Positions 14,779 to 17,066 of a stretch of 17,066 nucleotides of DNA are shown in pieces. The position numbers and the translations under genes were made by a program. Source of the DNA: an uncultured Verrucomicrobiales bacterium. GTDB lineage: Bacteria; Verrucomicrobiota; Verrucomicrobiae; Limisphaerales; CANJSG01. The notes below the pieces were generated by a model. It had not been told where the DNA came from, did not search any database, and saw only the letters and a list, made by a program, of their open reading frames with translations. The stretch is from positions 1-17,066 of the forward strand of contig CAMLMI010000065.1 of NCBI GenBank assembly GCA_946480965.1. The letters run 5' to 3'. How positions within the stretch are numbered: the stretch's first letter is position 1; the number at the start of each line of letters is the position of its first letter.

Positions 14779-16176
14779 ATGCCGCGACTTCAGGTCCAGC
14801 CTTTGCGCGATGGCCAGATGACAAGCGGACTTAGCTTGGTTCTCGGCGGCGTCTTGGTCGGCGCGTTGCCGACGGTGCGGGCAGCGGAGTCCGAGCCTTG
14901 GGATCGTTTGCCGCCGTTGGCCGCCCCGTTGATCAGTCGCAAACTTGTCGTTGGTGTAACCAATGGCTGGCAGTTCACGCCCAGCGGACACGCCAAGACG
15001 ATGGTGGAGGGTTACCGGAATCCCGATTTTGGTCTTGGCGGCTTCACGGAAGATTCGTGGCTGCACCAACGGGTGCAGCTCGGCTTCAAGGTGGACTATC
15101 AGGAGCGATTCGAGTGGTTCACGGAACTCACCTGGGGCGATCTCACCGGCAAGGAACAGCCGCCCGGGCCGCCCGATCGGGACGATCCGGATTTGCTCCA
15201 GCTGTATCTGCAAGGCCGGGTGGACCTGAACGGCTCGCAACAGCTCGTCGCCCGTGTGGGACGGCAGGTGCTCTACTACGGTTCCGGCCGCCTGCTCGCC
15301 CACCGCGAAGGTGCCAACCAGCGTCTGACCCATGACGCGGCGCGCGTTTCATGGCGTGATACGGCTACGGACTGGCAAGTGGATGCGCTCGTCGCCTCGC
15401 CCGTGCGGGTGGAGTCCGACGGCTTCGACAACAGCTCCGATTCCGACCGGACCTTGCTATGGGGCTTCTACGCCGTGGGGCCGGCGCTGTGGAATCGGCA
15501 GCACAACGCGGGCACGGATCTCTACTACCTCGGCCTCCGCCAACGCGGCTCCCTGATCGGCAGTCCGGGCAGCACCGAGCTGCGGCATACGATCGGGACG
15601 CGCTGGTGGAACAAGACGGCGCCGTGGATCTACAATACTGAGCTGATCTTCCAATTCGGCGATGTCGCCGGGCGCACGATCCTCGCGGGCGCGGCCAGCC
15701 TCGGCGGTGGTTATCTTTGGGATTTCGATTCCTGGAATCTTACGCTCGGCTTGAAGGCCGACATGGTTTCCGGAGGCGGCCCCACGGGCGACGTGAACAC
15801 GTTCAACCCGCTCTTCCAGGCGAACAACTACTTCAACGAGGGCGGCTTTGTCTCGCCCGCGAACCTCCACAACCTGAATCCCTACGTGACCATCGATCCG
15901 TGGCCCGAGGTCAGCATCGACGCCGGGATGAATCTGCTGTGGCGCTTTGACCAGGATGACTTTGTTTACGGACCACCGTTCAGCCACGTGGCCCCGCCCG
16001 CGCCCAACGAGGAAAGGTTTCTCGGCACGGCCCTGAATCTTTCCGTGAGTTGGTCCCCGCATCCGGCCTTCGAGCTGATGGCCGGCTACACGCACCACTT
16101 TGCGGGCGATTCGCTCACCGCCGTCGGCGGGCGCGATGTGGACTACTTCCAGACCACGCTGCGCATCCAGTTCTGA
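14779..16176 (+). CDS. alginate-export-family outer-membrane beta-barrel
   Basis: The 465-residue protein has a signal peptide (hydrophobic SGLSLVLGGVLVGALP at 16-31, cleavage near Ala35) and a mature part rich in alternating polar/aromatic strands. It ends in LRIQF, with the terminal Phe that outer-membrane barrels need for assembly. The pattern of long strands with WFTELTWGDLTG (near residue 114) and LQLYLQGRVDLNGSQQLVARVGRQVLYYGSGR (two halves, about residues 139-170) fits the alginate export (AlgE-like) family, anion-selective barrels that pass polyuronates. Relatives outside alginate clusters are common, so the substrate here is uncertain. A second ATG at 14818 would give a tighter signal peptide. 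It sits 4 nt after the MFS gene and 3 nt before the amidohydrolase gene, suggesting a shared transport and conversion pathway across both membranes. Confidence 0.85.
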   Translation: MPRLQVQPLRDGQMTSGLSLVLGGVLVGALPTVRAAESEPWDRLPPLAAPLISRKLVVGVTNGWQFTPSGHAKTMVEGYRNPDFGLGGFTEDSWLHQRVQLGFKVDYQERFEWFTELTWGDLTGKEQPPGPPDRDDPDLLQLYLQGRVDLNGSQQLVARVGRQVLYYGSGRLLAHREGANQRLTHDAARVSWRDTATDWQVDALVASPVRVESDGFDNSSDSDRTLLWGFYAVGPALWNRQHNAGTDLYYLGLRQRGSLIGSPGSTELRHTIGTRWWNKTAPWIYNTELIFQFGDVAGRTILAGAASLGGGYLWDFDSWNLTLGLKADMVSGGGPTGDVNTFNPLFQANNYFNEGGFVSPANLHNLNPYVTIDPWPEVSIDAGMNLLWRFDQDDFVYGPPFSHVAPPAPNEERFLGTALNLSVSWSPHPAFELMAGYTHHFAGDSLTAVGGRDVDYFQTTLRIQF

Positions 16177-16179
16177 GCC

Positions 16180-17066
16180 ATGAACCGTCGCGATTTTCTC
16201 AAACACTCGGCCGCTGTCGTGGCGGCGTCCTCCTTTGCCGCCTGCACGACCGCACCACACCGCAATGCCATGAAAACCAATACTCCCGCCGATCTCATCC
16301 TCTTCAACGGCCGCATCACCACGCTCGATCCCAAGTATCCCGAGGCGCGCAACGTCGCGATCAAGGACGGGCGGATCGTGGGCGTGGACGACGCGGAGGA
16401 ATACGAACGCGGCCCGGAGACCCAGGTCATCGACCTGAAGGGCCGTCGGGTCATCCCCGGACTCAACGACTCGCACCTTCACGTCATCCGGGGTGGATTG
16501 AACTACAACTTGGAGCTGCGCTGGGACGGCGTTCCGTCGTTGGCGGATGCGCTGCGGATGTTGAAGGAGCAGGCCCAACGCACGCCGCCCGGCCAGTGGG
16601 TTCGCGTCGTAGGCGGCTGGAGCGAATTCCAGTTCGCGGAACGGCGGATGCCGACGCTGGCGGAGATCAACGAAGCCGCGCCCGAGACGCCGGTGTTCAT
16701 TCTCCATCTTTACTGCCGGGCCTTGCTGAACCAGGCGGCGCTCCGCGCCTGCGGTTACACCCGCGACACGGTCAATCCGCCCGGCGGTGAGATCCAGCGC
16801 GACGCCCATGGCCATCCCACCGGCCTGCTCATCGCGCGTCCGAACGCCACGATCCTCTACTCCACGCTGGCCAAGGGGCCGAAGCTGCCGGTCGAGCACC
16901 AGATGAACTCCACCCGCCACTTCATGCGGGAGCTGAACCGGCTCGGGCTCACCAGCATCATCGACGCGGGCGGCGGTTTTCAGAACTACCCGGACGACTA
17001 CGCGGTCATCAACGAACTGCATCGGCGCGGCGAGCTGACCCTGCGGATCGCCTACAATCTCTTCAC
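16180..17066 (+). CDS. Tat-exported metal-dependent amidohydrolase, YtcJ-like (partial)
   Basis: An open frame of 295 codons runs off the right edge; full-length relatives have about 550-620 residues, so roughly half is visible. The N-terminus has a Tat motif (NRRDFLK, residues 2-8) and a hydrophobic stretch ending FAAC (19-22), which could be a lipobox with Cys22, so a Tat lipoprotein is possible. The body is Amidohydro_3/YtcJ-like: the beta-sandwich start ADLILFNGRITTLD (37-50), VIPGLNDSHLHV (91-102) with metal ligands His99 and His101, then WVRVVGGWSE. Such enzymes hydrolyse C-N bonds of amides, ureas or N-formyl compounds; no substrate is known here. The gene starts 3 nt after the barrel gene. 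An internal ATG at codon 31 matches the start of cytosolic relatives, so the leader is an added export signal. Confidence 0.91.
   Translation, partial: MNRRDFLKHSAAVVAASSFAACTTAPHRNAMKTNTPADLILFNGRITTLDPKYPEARNVAIKDGRIVGVDDAEEYERGPETQVIDLKGRRVIPGLNDSHLHVIRGGLNYNLELRWDGVPSLADALRMLKEQAQRTPPGQWVRVVGGWSEFQFAERRMPTLAEINEAAPETPVFILHLYCRALLNQAALRACGYTRDTVNPPGGEIQRDAHGHPTGLLIARPNATILYSTLAKGPKLPVEHQMNSTRHFMRELNRLGLTSIIDAGGGFQNYPDDYAVINELHRRGELTLRIAYNLF

Noticed and set aside
13047..14780. 577-codon minus-strand frame opposite the MFS gene
   Set aside because: Arg/His/Gln-rich shadow; the plus strand encodes a clear multi-helix transporter.

Overview
The window is about 17 kb of high-GC bacterial DNA with closely packed genes, few strong Shine-Dalgarno sites, Tat-exported proteins, and two pairs of a membrane Ser/Thr kinase with TPR repeats and a TIGR02999-type ECF sigma factor. 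That combination points to Verrucomicrobiota, or less likely Planctomycetota or a relative. This placement is inferred from gene content, not measured.

Layout. Positions 163-3802 (minus strand) hold a tight five-gene operon: a Tat-exported alpha/beta hydrolase of the non-heme chloroperoxidase type, an SDR oxidoreductase, a DUF2306-like membrane protein, a secreted protein of unknown function and a Dps-type ferritin. Positions 3803-4109 are non-coding and palindromic; they include a 200-bp element with 8-bp terminal inverted repeats. Positions 4110-7645 (minus) hold kinase 1 followed by sigma 1. Positions 7646-7955 are a divergent promoter region. Positions 7956-11871 (plus) hold kinase 2 followed by sigma 2, paralogous to the first pair. 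A small low-GC membrane protein comes next (11982-12296), then a YcaC-like cysteine hydrolase (12407-13081) closed by a strong intrinsic terminator. The window ends with a tight group of an MFS_3 transporter, an alginate-export-type outer-membrane barrel and a Tat-exported amidohydrolase cut by the right edge.

How it may work together. The same promoter-like motif, TTGKCCKTT, then 8 nt, then GRATCKCGC, lies upstream of four transcription units: the hydrolase-Dps operon, kinase 1-sigma 1, kinase 2-sigma 2 and the YcaC-like gene. The two minus-strand units use TTGTCCTTT and the two plus-strand units use TTGGCCGTT. The simplest reading is two head-to-head, duplicated, autoregulated kinase/sigma switches. 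Each would drive its own flanking effector operon through a slightly different promoter sequence. No anti-sigma factor is visible. Both sigma factors carry threonine where region 2.2 is normally acidic, so activation by kinase phosphorylation, as described for Vibrio EcfP/PknT, is a reasonable hypothesis. The effectors (Dps, chloroperoxidase-like hydrolase, SDR, YcaC-like hydrolase, transporter, outer-membrane channel, amidohydrolase) would suit a response to a toxic organic compound or oxidative stress, but the signal is unknown.
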